NCBI GenBank assembly: GCA_958439195.1
Contig: OY288157.1
Coordinates: 310,001-374,000, forward strand
Origin: an uncultured Paracoccaceae bacterium
GTDB lineage: Bacteria; Pseudomonadota; Alphaproteobacteria; Rhodobacterales; Rhodobacteraceae
Direction: 5' to 3'
DNA length: 64,000 nucleotides
The notes below the pieces were generated by a model that made no database searches, was not told the origin of the DNA, and was given only the letters and a program-made list of their open reading frames with translations. The translations under genes were made by a program, and so were the position numbers. Below are positions 25,359-32,845 of this stretch, piece by piece; the first letter of the stretch is position 1, and every line of letters begins with the position of its first letter.

Positions 25359-26579
25359 ATGACCGATCTCGCCGCTCTCCCCGACCGCCGCGCCAAACGC
25401 AACGTGCTTGTCCTCGTCGCCGCACAGGCGATCCTTGGCGCACAGATGCCGATGATCTTCACCATCGCGGGTCTGGCAGGGCAAAGTCTTGCGCCGAATG
25501 TTTGCTGGGCCACGCTGCCCATCACCGCTGCCGTCATCGGTTCCATGCTCACGGCCACGCCGATTTCCGCCTTGATGCAGCGTCATGGCCGCAGCGCCGG
25601 TTTTGCCGTCGGCGCGCTGGGCGGGGCCATCGGCGGGGCGCTCGGTGCCTATGCGCTCTACACCTCAAACTTCGCGCTTTTTGTCATCGCCGCCCTGTTC
25701 ACCGGCATCTACATGTCGGCGCAAGGCTTCTACCGCTTTGCCGCCGCTGACACCGCCTCCGATGCCTACCGTCCCAAGGCCATCTCGCTCGTGATGGCAG
25801 GCGGCCTTCTGTCCGCCGTGATTGGCCCGCAACTGGTGAAGCTGACCGCCGAAACAATGGTGATCCCCTTCCTCGGCACCTATATCGCGGTGATGGGGCT
25901 GAACCTTGTCGGCGTGTTTCTGTTCACCTTGCTGGACATCCCCAAACCAAAGCCCGCCGCCCTTGGCGCATCCACAGGCCGCAGCCGGCGCGAACTGATC
26001 CGCACCCCGGCCATTGCCGTGGCCATGATCTGCGCCACAGTTTCCTACGCTCTGATGAACCTTGTGATGACCTCATCCCCCCTTGCGGTGGTGGGATGCG
26101 GGTTCACCGCGAACAACGCCGCCGATGTCGTGACGGCCCATGTCCTTGCCATGTATGCGCCCAGCTTCTTCACCGGCCACCTGATTGCCCGCTTCGGGGC
26201 CGAACGGATCGTGGCCCTTGGCCTTGTCATCCTTGCCGGGGCCGGGGCGGTGGCCATCGCCGGGGTAGACCTTGCCAATTTCTTCGTCGCACTTGCGCTT
26301 TTGGGCGTGGGTTGGAACTTTGGCTTCATCGGGGCCACCACCATGCTGACCGCCCATCCCACCCAGGAAGAAAAGGGCAGGCTTCAGGGCCTGAACGATC
26401 TGGTGGTGTTCGGCGGTGTCACCCTCGCCTCGTTTTCGTCGGGCGGGTTGATGAACTGCTCCGGCGGGTCGGTGCAGGCGGGCTGGCAGGCGGTCAACTT
26501 CGCCATGCTGCCCTTCCTTGTTCTGGCCGGGGGCGCATTGATCTGGCTTGCCATGCAACCGCGCGAAACCCGCGCCTGA
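25359..26579 (+). CDS. MFS transporter
   Basis: 406-aa inner-membrane protein with about twelve hydrophobic helices and the major-facilitator pattern; the loop between helices 2 and 3 has MQRHGRSAGFAVG in place of the usual GxLxDRxGRR. The ATG is at 25359. No operon partner is present (both neighbours are convergent or divergent). The substrate is not deducible; drug or metabolite efflux is the general guess. Confidence 0.82.
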   Translation: MTDLAALPDRRAKRNVLVLVAAQAILGAQMPMIFTIAGLAGQSLAPNVCWATLPITAAVIGSMLTATPISALMQRHGRSAGFAVGALGGAIGGALGAYALYTSNFALFVIAALFTGIYMSAQGFYRFAAADTASDAYRPKAISLVMAGGLLSAVIGPQLVKLTAETMVIPFLGTYIAVMGLNLVGVFLFTLLDIPKPKPAALGASTGRSRRELIRTPAIAVAMICATVSYALMNLVMTSSPLAVVGCGFTANNAADVVTAHVLAMYAPSFFTGHLIARFGAERIVALGLVILAGAGAVAIAGVDLANFFVALALLGVGWNFGFIGATTMLTAHPTQEEKGRLQGLNDLVVFGGVTLASFSSGGLMNCSGGSVQAGWQAVNFAMLPFLVLAGGALIWLAMQPRETRA

Positions 26580-26632
26580 TCACGGGCCTTATCACGCGCC
26601 TGATCACAGGGCGCGTTCTGCGTTTCCGCCTG

Positions 26633-27169
26633 TCACGCCGCCAGCGACAACAGCCGCGCTTCTGCCGCGCTCAACTCGGGCCGGCCAACGCGCGCCGCAT
26701 TGCCTACCGCCACTTGCAATCCTTCGGCCACCAGCGCGCAGGATGCATCCGTTTCAATCTCGAACCACATGTCGGCAGGCGGCGCATCAATCAGCCGCAG
26801 GTCGGTGCCATTCACCAACGCACCCAACGGGGCCAGCGCCTCTTCGACGCCGAAATAGGCGGCCAGCCGGTCGCCCGCCACCACGATCAGTTGTTCCACC
26901 GGCAGCAGCAGCGGCGTCGCCTGCCGCCCCCAGCCCCGCGCTTCTCCCGAAACGCAAACCACCTTCGCCCCGATATGTGCCACCATGCGCCGCTCTATCC
27001 CGGTCACCAGAACCGGCAAACCACGGCAACACGCGACCTGATCGCCAACTTTCAGTTCTTCCACCGCGCGCCAGCCGATGGGAGTCATCAACCGCGTGCC
27101 CCGCAAAAAGCCCTTCGGCTGTGCCATAACCTCGACATCGGCGGGAAGAATTGATGAAACAATACTCAT
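26633..27169 (-). CDS. Hint-domain protein lacking the N-terminal cysteine
   Basis: 178 aa. Residues 20-130 match the Hint (Hedgehog/intein) domain common in Rhodobacteraceae: GTRLMTPIGWRAVEELKVGD followed by beta strands and PLLLPVEQLIVV. In active Hint domains the first residue is Cys or Ser (CFxxGTxIxT), but here the position is G20 (GFLRGT), so self-cleavage is unlikely. No signal peptide or RTX repeats are present. It may be a remnant or a binding version of the fold. Confidence 0.7.
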   Translation of the reverse strand: MSIVSSILPADVEVMAQPKGFLRGTRLMTPIGWRAVEELKVGDQVACCRGLPVLVTGIERRMVAHIGAKVVCVSGEARGWGRQATPLLLPVEQLIVVAGDRLAAYFGVEEALAPLGALVNGTDLRLIDAPPADMWFEIETDASCALVAEGLQVAVGNAARVGRPELSAAEARLLSLAA

Positions 27170-27596
27170 TCAGCGTCCCAATCCGCCTGCAGCGGCACAA
27201 AGGACGGGCCACAGCAGCCCGTGTAACGCCAACTCTCTGCGTCATCCTTGTTCTGAAACGGACACAAATCAGGATTTTTCGGGGCAATTCATCGCAATAC
27301 GGGAAAAAATGATAATCTTTCCCCAATCCGGCTGTTTTGCCGCGCCCAACCCGCGACACATCCCATCCGCTGCGCACCAGCCTTTCGCCCTGCCCCGACC
27401 GGCCCGCTTGCTCCATACACGGCCCCAGATCCGGCACCTGATCCGAACACCTGCCACAACGCGACCCTGTGGCTGATGCGTGTCACACCCGCTGCCAGTG
27501 CCCAGTCGATACCCAGTCGATGCCCGGTCGATGCCCACCACAAGACGCGCTGCAACACACCCCGCCCATGCCGCTCCAGCCGATCGCATCAACCGC
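27170..27596. other. 427-bp gene-free region with a short tandem repeat
   Basis: Upstream region of the Hint gene (minus), behind the 3' end of the 27597-28373 gene. The stretch 27270-27330 is A/T-richer than its surroundings (GGGAAAAAATGATAATC) and may hold the Hint promoter. Apart from the tandem repeat at 27501-27533 no structured element was seen, and short ORFs here show no protein-like character. Confidence 0.4.
27501..27533. repeat. Three tandem 11-bp repeats
   Basis: CCCAGTCGATA, CCCAGTCGATG and CCCGGTCGATG lie head to tail. The units differ by one base each, and the array is followed by a partial fourth CCCA. Confidence 0.7.
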
Positions 27597-28373
27597 CTAG
27601 ACGGTCCCGCGCAGCCTCGCCCGCAAAAGACCCCAGCGTTTGCCAAGTTCCGATTGCTGCAACCGGCCCTGCGCAACCCGCCCCGGCTCCCGCAGGGCCA
27701 AGCGCAGCAGCGGTTCCCCCTGCCACGCCGCCAACGTCGCCCATCGCGCACCGCCTTGCGCCGCCCTTATCCCCTGCCTCCCGGATGCAATTCGTGCCAA
27801 ACCTGCCTGCGCCAACACGGCCACCGCCTCTTCCCCGGCATCCGGCAATGGCACACGCCCCCGCGCCTCCAGTTCCGGCACCGCCCGCAAGAACGACGCC
27901 AACCCCGCCGCCCAGCCCAGCCCCCGCAACGCGGCCTCCGCCCCGGCTTCCGCCCCCAGCGCCCGCCCGGCCAGCCACATCAACCCGGCCCCTGTCGACT
28001 CCAGATAGGTCTCCAGCGCCGCAACATCGGCAAACCCTTCGCGGTAGACATCCCATCGCCGCGCCGCGACCAACTGGTCCAGCACCTCGACCGGCAACCC
28101 CGCCTCTGCAATTAGCCCCGCCAATGGCCCCGCCACTTCATGCGCCCGCGCAGGCTGCCCCGCCCCGGCCTCTGCCACCGCGTCCCGCCACCATTGCAAC
28201 CGCATCTCCGCGATCAACGGCTCTGCCGTCACCCAAGGCGCCCGCGCCACCTCAAGGTTGAAGGCATACAGAACCAGCAGCCGCCCCCGCACGGCCACCG
28301 GCGCCGCCATCACGGCGGCAAAGCGGTCCGGATCCCCCCGCGCCACCAGCGCAGCGCAGGCATCCACGCTCAT
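27597..28373 (-). CDS. Squalene/phytoene synthase-like protein (NDUFAF6-type pseudoenzyme)
   Basis: 258 aa. The fold family is recognised from RFAAVMAAPVAVRGRLLVLY, MRLQWWRD and the later GWAAGLASFLRAVPELEARG. Real synthases have Asp-rich motifs at these places (DDxxD after YAF, and DxxED after LxxTNILRD). Here they read YAFNLEVARA and SFLRAVPEL, so diphosphate chemistry is unlikely. The pattern matches the alphaproteobacterial relatives of mitochondrial NDUFAF6, a complex I assembly factor. It overlaps the cimA stop by 4 nt. Confidence 0.8.
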   Translation of the reverse strand: MSVDACAALVARGDPDRFAAVMAAPVAVRGRLLVLYAFNLEVARAPWVTAEPLIAEMRLQWWRDAVAEAGAGQPARAHEVAGPLAGLIAEAGLPVEVLDQLVAARRWDVYREGFADVAALETYLESTGAGLMWLAGRALGAEAGAEAALRGLGWAAGLASFLRAVPELEARGRVPLPDAGEEAVAVLAQAGLARIASGRQGIRAAQGGARWATLAAWQGEPLLRLALREPGRVAQGRLQQSELGKRWGLLRARLRGTV

Positions 28374-30010
28374 GCCACCGCCACAGGCTGCCCGACATCG
28401 CGGATCAGCTTCCAGTTGATCGCATCCAGCAACGCCTCAAAACTTGCATCCACGATATTGGCCGACACCCCCACCGTAGACCAGCGCCGCCCTTGGCTAT
28501 CCTCGCTGTCGATGATCACCCGCGTCACCGCCTCGGTGCCGCCCTGCGTGATCCGCACCTTGAAATCCACCAGCTTCATATCGTCGATCACCGCCTGATA
28601 CGGCCCCAGATCCTTGCCCAACGCCTTGGCCAGCGCGTTCACCGGCCCCCGATCCGTCCCCGTCTCATCCATCGACTCCGACACCGAAAGCATCTTCCGC
28701 TCGCCGATCTTCACCACGACCACCGCCTCAGACAGGCTGACGATCTGATTATACTTGTTCTTTCGCCGCTCCACCGTCACGCGATAGCGTTTCACCTCAA
28801 AGAACTCCGGCAACAGGCCCAATTCCCCCCGCGCCACCAACTCGAAACTCGCCTGCGCCCCGTCATAGGCATAGCCCTGATCCTCGCGCGTCTTCACAAC
28901 GTCCAGAATCCGGCCCAACCGCGCATCCTTCGGGTCCACCTCGATCCCCGCCGCCGCCAACCGCGCCCGCAGGTTCGACTGCCCGGCCTGGTTGCTCATC
29001 GGGATCACCCGCTCATTGCCCACCACGGCGGGGTCGACATGCTCATAGGTGGTCGGGTCTTTCAGGATCGCGCTCGCATGCAGCCCCGCCTTATGGGCAA
29101 AGGCCGATGCCCCCACATAGGGCGCACTGCGCAGCGGCACCCGGTTCAGCACATCATCCAGTTGGCGGCTCACCCGCACCAACCCGGCCAGCGCCTCCCG
29201 GCTTACCCCAATCTCAAAACGCGACGCATAGGGTTCTTTCACCAACAACGTCGGGATGATCGTCGTCAGGTTCGCATTCCCGCACCGCTCCCCCAACCCG
29301 TTCAGCGTGCCCTGAATCTGCCGACACCCGGCATCCACAGCGGCCAGAGAGTTGGCCACCGCATTCCCGGTGTCGTCGTGGCAGTGAATGCCCAGCCGGT
29401 CCCCCGGCACCCCCGCCGCAATCACCTCGGCCACCACGCGGCCCACCTCGGCGGGCAAGGTGCCGCCGTTGGTGTCGCACAGAACCACCCACCGCGCCCC
29501 CGCATCCAGCGCCGCGCGCAGACAGTCCAGCGCATAGCCGGGGTTCGCAAGATAGCCGTCAAAGAAATGCTCGGCATCCAGCAACGTCTCACGGCCCTTG
29601 GCCACGCAATGCGCCACACTCGCGCGGATTGCCTCAAGGTTTTCGTCCAGCGTGCATCCCAGCGCCGTCCGCACATGAAACTCATGCGCCTTGCCCACCA
29701 GACACACCGCCGGCGTCCCCGCATCCAGCACCGCCGCCAGCACATCATCATTCGCCGCCGACCGCCCGACCCGCTTGGTCATACCAAAGGCCGTCATCAC
29801 CGCCCGCGTCGGCACAGGATCGGCAAAGAACTCGCTATCCGTGGGGTTCGCCCCCGGCCAGCCGCCCTCGATGTAATCCACCCCCAACGCATCCAGCGCC
29901 AGCGCGATCTGCCGCTTCTCCGGCGTGGAAAACTGCACCCCCTGCGTCTGCTGCCCATCGCGCAGGGTGGTATCAAACAGATACAGCCGTTCCTTCACCG
30001 CCCCGCTCAC
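28370..30010 (-). CDS. cimA: (R)-citramalate synthase
   Basis: 546-aa enzyme condensing acetyl-CoA and pyruvate to (R)-citramalate, the threonine-independent entry to isoleucine. Motifs are LFDTTLRDGQQTQGV, the metal site HCHDDTGNAVANS and QGTLNGLGERCGNANL. A C-terminal LeuA dimer/allosteric domain from about residue 400 supports feedback control by isoleucine. It starts with GTG at 30010 after AAGGGGCAAG, and is preceded by a composite intergenic repeat. It is longer than LeuA-type isopropylmalate synthases of the short class and typical for this CimA class. Confidence 0.93.
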   Translation of the reverse strand: MSGAVKERLYLFDTTLRDGQQTQGVQFSTPEKRQIALALDALGVDYIEGGWPGANPTDSEFFADPVPTRAVMTAFGMTKRVGRSAANDDVLAAVLDAGTPAVCLVGKAHEFHVRTALGCTLDENLEAIRASVAHCVAKGRETLLDAEHFFDGYLANPGYALDCLRAALDAGARWVVLCDTNGGTLPAEVGRVVAEVIAAGVPGDRLGIHCHDDTGNAVANSLAAVDAGCRQIQGTLNGLGERCGNANLTTIIPTLLVKEPYASRFEIGVSREALAGLVRVSRQLDDVLNRVPLRSAPYVGASAFAHKAGLHASAILKDPTTYEHVDPAVVGNERVIPMSNQAGQSNLRARLAAAGIEVDPKDARLGRILDVVKTREDQGYAYDGAQASFELVARGELGLLPEFFEVKRYRVTVERRKNKYNQIVSLSEAVVVVKIGERKMLSVSESMDETGTDRGPVNALAKALGKDLGPYQAVIDDMKLVDFKVRITQGGTEAVTRVIIDSEDSQGRRWSTVGVSANIVDASFEALLDAINWKLIRDVGQPVAVA

Positions 30011-30017
30011 GCCCTTG

Positions 30018-30103
30018 CCCCTTCATCTTGGCCAAAATACTCCGGGGGCAGCCGCCAAAGGCGGCTGGGGGCAGCGCCCCCCCGATTTTTCGCAGAAAAA
30101 TCG
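30018..30103 (-). repeat. Composite intergenic palindromic element (three hairpins plus conserved tail)
   Basis: In minus-strand order after cysS: CGATTTTTC hairpin (30083-30103, 9-bp stem, 3-nt loop), GGGGGC hairpin (30067-30081), AGCCGCC hairpin (30050-30066), then the tail CCGGAGTATTTTGGCCAAG reaching the cimA ribosome site. The first two hairpins can terminate cysS. The tail recurs at 25211-25231. Elements of this appearance are common between genes of Rhodobacteraceae, from my memory of such genomes. Confidence 0.65.
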
Positions 30104-30104
30104 T

Positions 30105-31496
30105 TCACAACAGCCCCTCCAGCTTTGTCGCGTCAAATCCGGGGCCGGGCAACACCTCCACCCCCGCCTTCGACATCCGCACCTCTACCCCCGCCGACAG
30201 CAGCGCCGCCTTCATCGCATCCACCGGGGCAAAATCCTTCGTCGCCATCGCCGCCTCTCGCAACGCAGCCAGCCGCGCGGCAAAGTGGGCAAGATCAACC
30301 CCCGCATCCACCCAATCCCCCATCCCGTTCTCCAGCAGGCCCAAAAGCGCAGCCGAAGACTTCAACCCCGCCGCATCCCCCGCAGCGGCCAGCGCATGCA
30401 ATTCCGCAATCGCCCCTGCCGTGTTCAGATCATCCGCCAGCGCCGCCAGAACACCATCCGCAGGCGCAGTCGCAGGCACCCCGGCCACCAACCCCCGCCA
30501 CTTGCGCAACGTCGCCTCTGCTTGTGCCGCCTTCTCCGCTGTCCAATCCATCGGCTTGCCGTAATGCGTCCCTAGAAACACAAACCGGATCACCTCGCCC
30601 GGATAGCCCTGATCCAGCAGGTCGCGCACGGTAAAGAAATTGCCCAAAGACTTGGACATCTTCTTCCCCTCCACCTGCAACATCTCATTATGCATCCAGA
30701 CCCGTGCGAAATCGCCTTCGGGATGCGCGCAGCAGCTTTGGGCCACCTCATTCTCGTGATGCGGGAATTGCAGATCGATCCCCCCGCCATGAATATCAAA
30801 CGACGCCCCCAGCAGGGCCAGCGACATGGCCGAACATTCGATATGCCACCCCGGCCGCCCGCGCCCCCAAGGGCTGTCCCACCCCGGCAGCGACGCATCC
30901 GACGGCTTCCACAGCACGAAATCCATCGGGTCTTCCTTGAACGGGGCCACCTCCACCCGCGCACCCGCGATCATGTCATCCACCGCCCGCCCCGACAGCC
31001 GCCCGTAGTCCGCATAGGACCGCACCCGGAACAGCACATGGCCCTCCTTGGCATAGGCATGGCCTTTGGCGATCAGCACTTCGATCATGGCGATCATCTG
31101 GCCCACATAGGCCGTCGCGCGCGGCTCTTGCGTGGGCCGCAGCGCCCCCAGCGCATCCATATCCTCGTGATACCAGCGGATCGTCTCTTCCGTCCGCTCC
31201 GCGATCAACGCCTCCAGCGTCCCCGTCGCACCCGCCTTCTGCCGCGCAAGGGCGGTTGCGTTGATCTTGTCATCCAGATCGGTGAAGTTGCGCACATAGG
31301 TCACATGGTCCGTTCCATAGACATGCCGCAACAGTCGGAACAACGTGTCAAACACCACCACAGGCCGCGCATTGCCGATATGCGCCCGGTCATAGACCGT
31401 GGGTCCGCAGACATAAAGCCGCACATTGCCAGCGTCGATCGGGGTGAACACTTCCTTCACCCGCGTCTTCGTATTGTGCAACCGGATCGTCACCAT
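30105..31496 (-). CDS. cysS: Cysteinyl-tRNA synthetase
   Basis: 463-aa class I synthetase charging tRNA-Cys. The zinc ligand C30 is in LYVCGPTVYD, the HIGH motif is HIGNARP, and the KMSKS loop is KKMSKSLGN. The later zinc ligands lie in ECSAMS and FPHHENE. The C-terminal anticodon domain is present. Length is standard (about 460). It is separated from cimA by the composite repeat element. Confidence 0.95.
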   Translation of the reverse strand: MVTIRLHNTKTRVKEVFTPIDAGNVRLYVCGPTVYDRAHIGNARPVVVFDTLFRLLRHVYGTDHVTYVRNFTDLDDKINATALARQKAGATGTLEALIAERTEETIRWYHEDMDALGALRPTQEPRATAYVGQMIAMIEVLIAKGHAYAKEGHVLFRVRSYADYGRLSGRAVDDMIAGARVEVAPFKEDPMDFVLWKPSDASLPGWDSPWGRGRPGWHIECSAMSLALLGASFDIHGGGIDLQFPHHENEVAQSCCAHPEGDFARVWMHNEMLQVEGKKMSKSLGNFFTVRDLLDQGYPGEVIRFVFLGTHYGKPMDWTAEKAAQAEATLRKWRGLVAGVPATAPADGVLAALADDLNTAGAIAELHALAAAGDAAGLKSSAALLGLLENGMGDWVDAGVDLAHFAARLAALREAAMATKDFAPVDAMKAALLSAGVEVRMSKAGVEVLPGPGFDATKLEGLL

Positions 31497-31882
31497 GTTC
31501 TAAACCCCGAAATGCGGCCATAGGCCCGCCAAGCCGTTCCCGGCGCGGGTCTATCAACTTCGTCTGTTCAGGGGAACGAGAAGAAGGCCCGCGCGACCAC
31601 TGGTCAGCGGGTAATGCAGCAGATGCCGATGATGCCCTTCATGCTCATGCGTCATCGCTACAGGCAAACTTCCGCGCTGCCAAGCCCCCCATCGCCGCTC
31701 TGGCGATACGATTCGCGTCCATTGGTTAACCTTAACAGTCCACCAAATCCCGGTGCGCTGCGTGCATACACTTTGCTGCACTGGCCGTCTGCACCGGTTG
31801 CTGCACAGGCCATTTCGCCTAGCACGTTGATTTAAAACGGCGAACGCCACCTAGCCTTAAGGGTTTAAGAAGCAAATGAAAA
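31497..31882. other. Gene-free region upstream of cysS
   Basis: About 390 bp between the cysS start and the terminator of the outer-membrane protein gene. It contains the cysS promoter, A/T-rich patches (31720-31740 and 31828-31866) and one copy of a conserved repeat at 31753-31808. ORFs here are small and lack protein-like character. Confidence 0.5.
31753..31808 (+). repeat. Intergenic repeat, copy A
   Basis: About 56 bp that match the reverse complement of 50642-50697 with roughly six mismatches, including 24 identical bases at 31760-31783 (contains GCATACACTTTGCTGCAC). Three CTGCAC words occur at 31776, 31789 and 31801. Read on the plus strand it is antisense to both flanking genes. Confidence 0.7.
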
Positions 31883-31906
31883 CGGGCGGCCCCAAAGGAC
31901 CGCCCG
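31883..31906 (-). terminator. Terminator of the outer-membrane protein gene
   Basis: Stem CGGGCGG paired with CCGCCCG, with a G-T closing region around the loop TTTG. On the minus strand it is followed by TTTTCATTT, 47 nt after the stop. Confidence 0.75.
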
Positions 31907-31953
31907 CCTGTCAGACAGGGATGTCACACAGACATCGGATCACACGTCCGCAA

Positions 31954-32535
31954 TCAGAAACGGAACCCGACCCGCGTGTTGAACGTGGTTGCGTCCAGAT
32001 CGCCCAGACCCAGATAGTTGTCGAACTTGTGCTCCATCAACTCGGCACCCAGCGTCATGCGGTCGGACAGGGCGTAGTCCATACCAACACCCAACGCATA
32101 GCCATTGTCGCTGCCAAGCGAGCTTTCACCGCGAACAGCCGCAACCGTGCCGTACAGCAGCGCCGGACCCATGTCATAACCGCCGATCAGCTTCAGCCGG
32201 GCCACGTTGTCCAGCGTCGCGGCACCACCGGCCAGGTCGATATCGGCCCAGTCATAGTTACCTTCCACGCCCACAACGAACTGCCCCAGATCGGCGCGGT
32301 AACCCGCGATCAGACCAGAGGTAAAGCCGCTGCCGTCAACGATGCCGCCCACGTCGCCATAGCCCAACTGACCACCGACATAAAGCCCGCTCCAATCCGC
32401 ATTCGGCGCGGCAACAGCCACCGGGGCCGGGGCCACCGTCGGCTCGGTATACACTTCGGTCGGGCCACCGGCCAAAGCCGGCATGGCGGCAAACGCCACT
32501 GCGGCCAGCGCCGCCGTTCCTGTAATGAATTTCAT
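31954..32535 (-). CDS. Small outer-membrane beta-barrel protein (Omp25/OmpA-barrel type)
   Basis: 193-aa protein. The Sec signal peptide is residues 1-22 (KFITGTAALAAVAFAAMPALAG), then a Pro/Val linker and an eight-strand-like barrel starting WSGLYVGGQLGYG and ending in the terminal aromatic signature RVGFRF. It acts in the outer membrane as a structural porin-like protein. AGGAGA precedes the ATG. It is flanked by its own promoter region and terminator and so is monocistronic. Confidence 0.87.
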   Translation of the reverse strand: MKFITGTAALAAVAFAAMPALAGGPTEVYTEPTVAPAPVAVAAPNADWSGLYVGGQLGYGDVGGIVDGSGFTSGLIAGYRADLGQFVVGVEGNYDWADIDLAGGAATLDNVARLKLIGGYDMGPALLYGTVAAVRGESSLGSDNGYALGVGMDYALSDRMTLGAELMEHKFDNYLGLGDLDATTFNTRVGFRF

Positions 32536-32845
32536 ATCTGTCTCCTGTGCCTTGCTTCGCGGCCGTCCAATCGTCTGGCGGCCGTCTCATGCACGGTTAG
32601 GTGCGCCACTTATGGCCATCGGACAAGGCGGGATGACGACGTGGTGAACAAGTGTGAATGACACCGGCAGGAACTGGCGCGCCCATAGGAATGTTTCGGC
32701 CAGTTTTGGCCTATACCCCCAAAATCACGGGAAAATTACCAGACGCTTCGGGAACCAATTCCGCTTTCCAGATTGCGCCCGGCCCCGACCAAAGGCCAAC
32801 CCGCATGGCAGAAGGCCACTCTGGCGACAGGCCCACCCAAGTCGT
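32536..32845. other. 310-bp region upstream of the outer-membrane protein gene
   Basis: Contains the promoter of the barrel gene (minus) and the end of the ABC-F transcript. The first 160 bp are less GC-rich than the coding DNA. No hairpin, repeat or plausible small ORF was recognised. Confidence 0.4.

Noticed and set aside
28493..30634. 713-aa open frame on the plus strand across cimA and cysS
   Set aside because: It is antisense to two clearly real genes, is rich in His/Arg/Pro as shadow frames of high-GC DNA are, and has no recognisable domain.
31554..31850. 98-aa minus-strand ORF upstream of cysS, with a partly similar ORF at 50492-50719
   Set aside because: The similarity is due to the shared DNA repeat, which is translated from opposite strands and frames at the two sites; neither has a plausible start context.
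31600..31860. dif-like recombination site
   Set aside because: The A/T patches do not match the two 11-bp arms and 6-bp spacer of a XerCD site.
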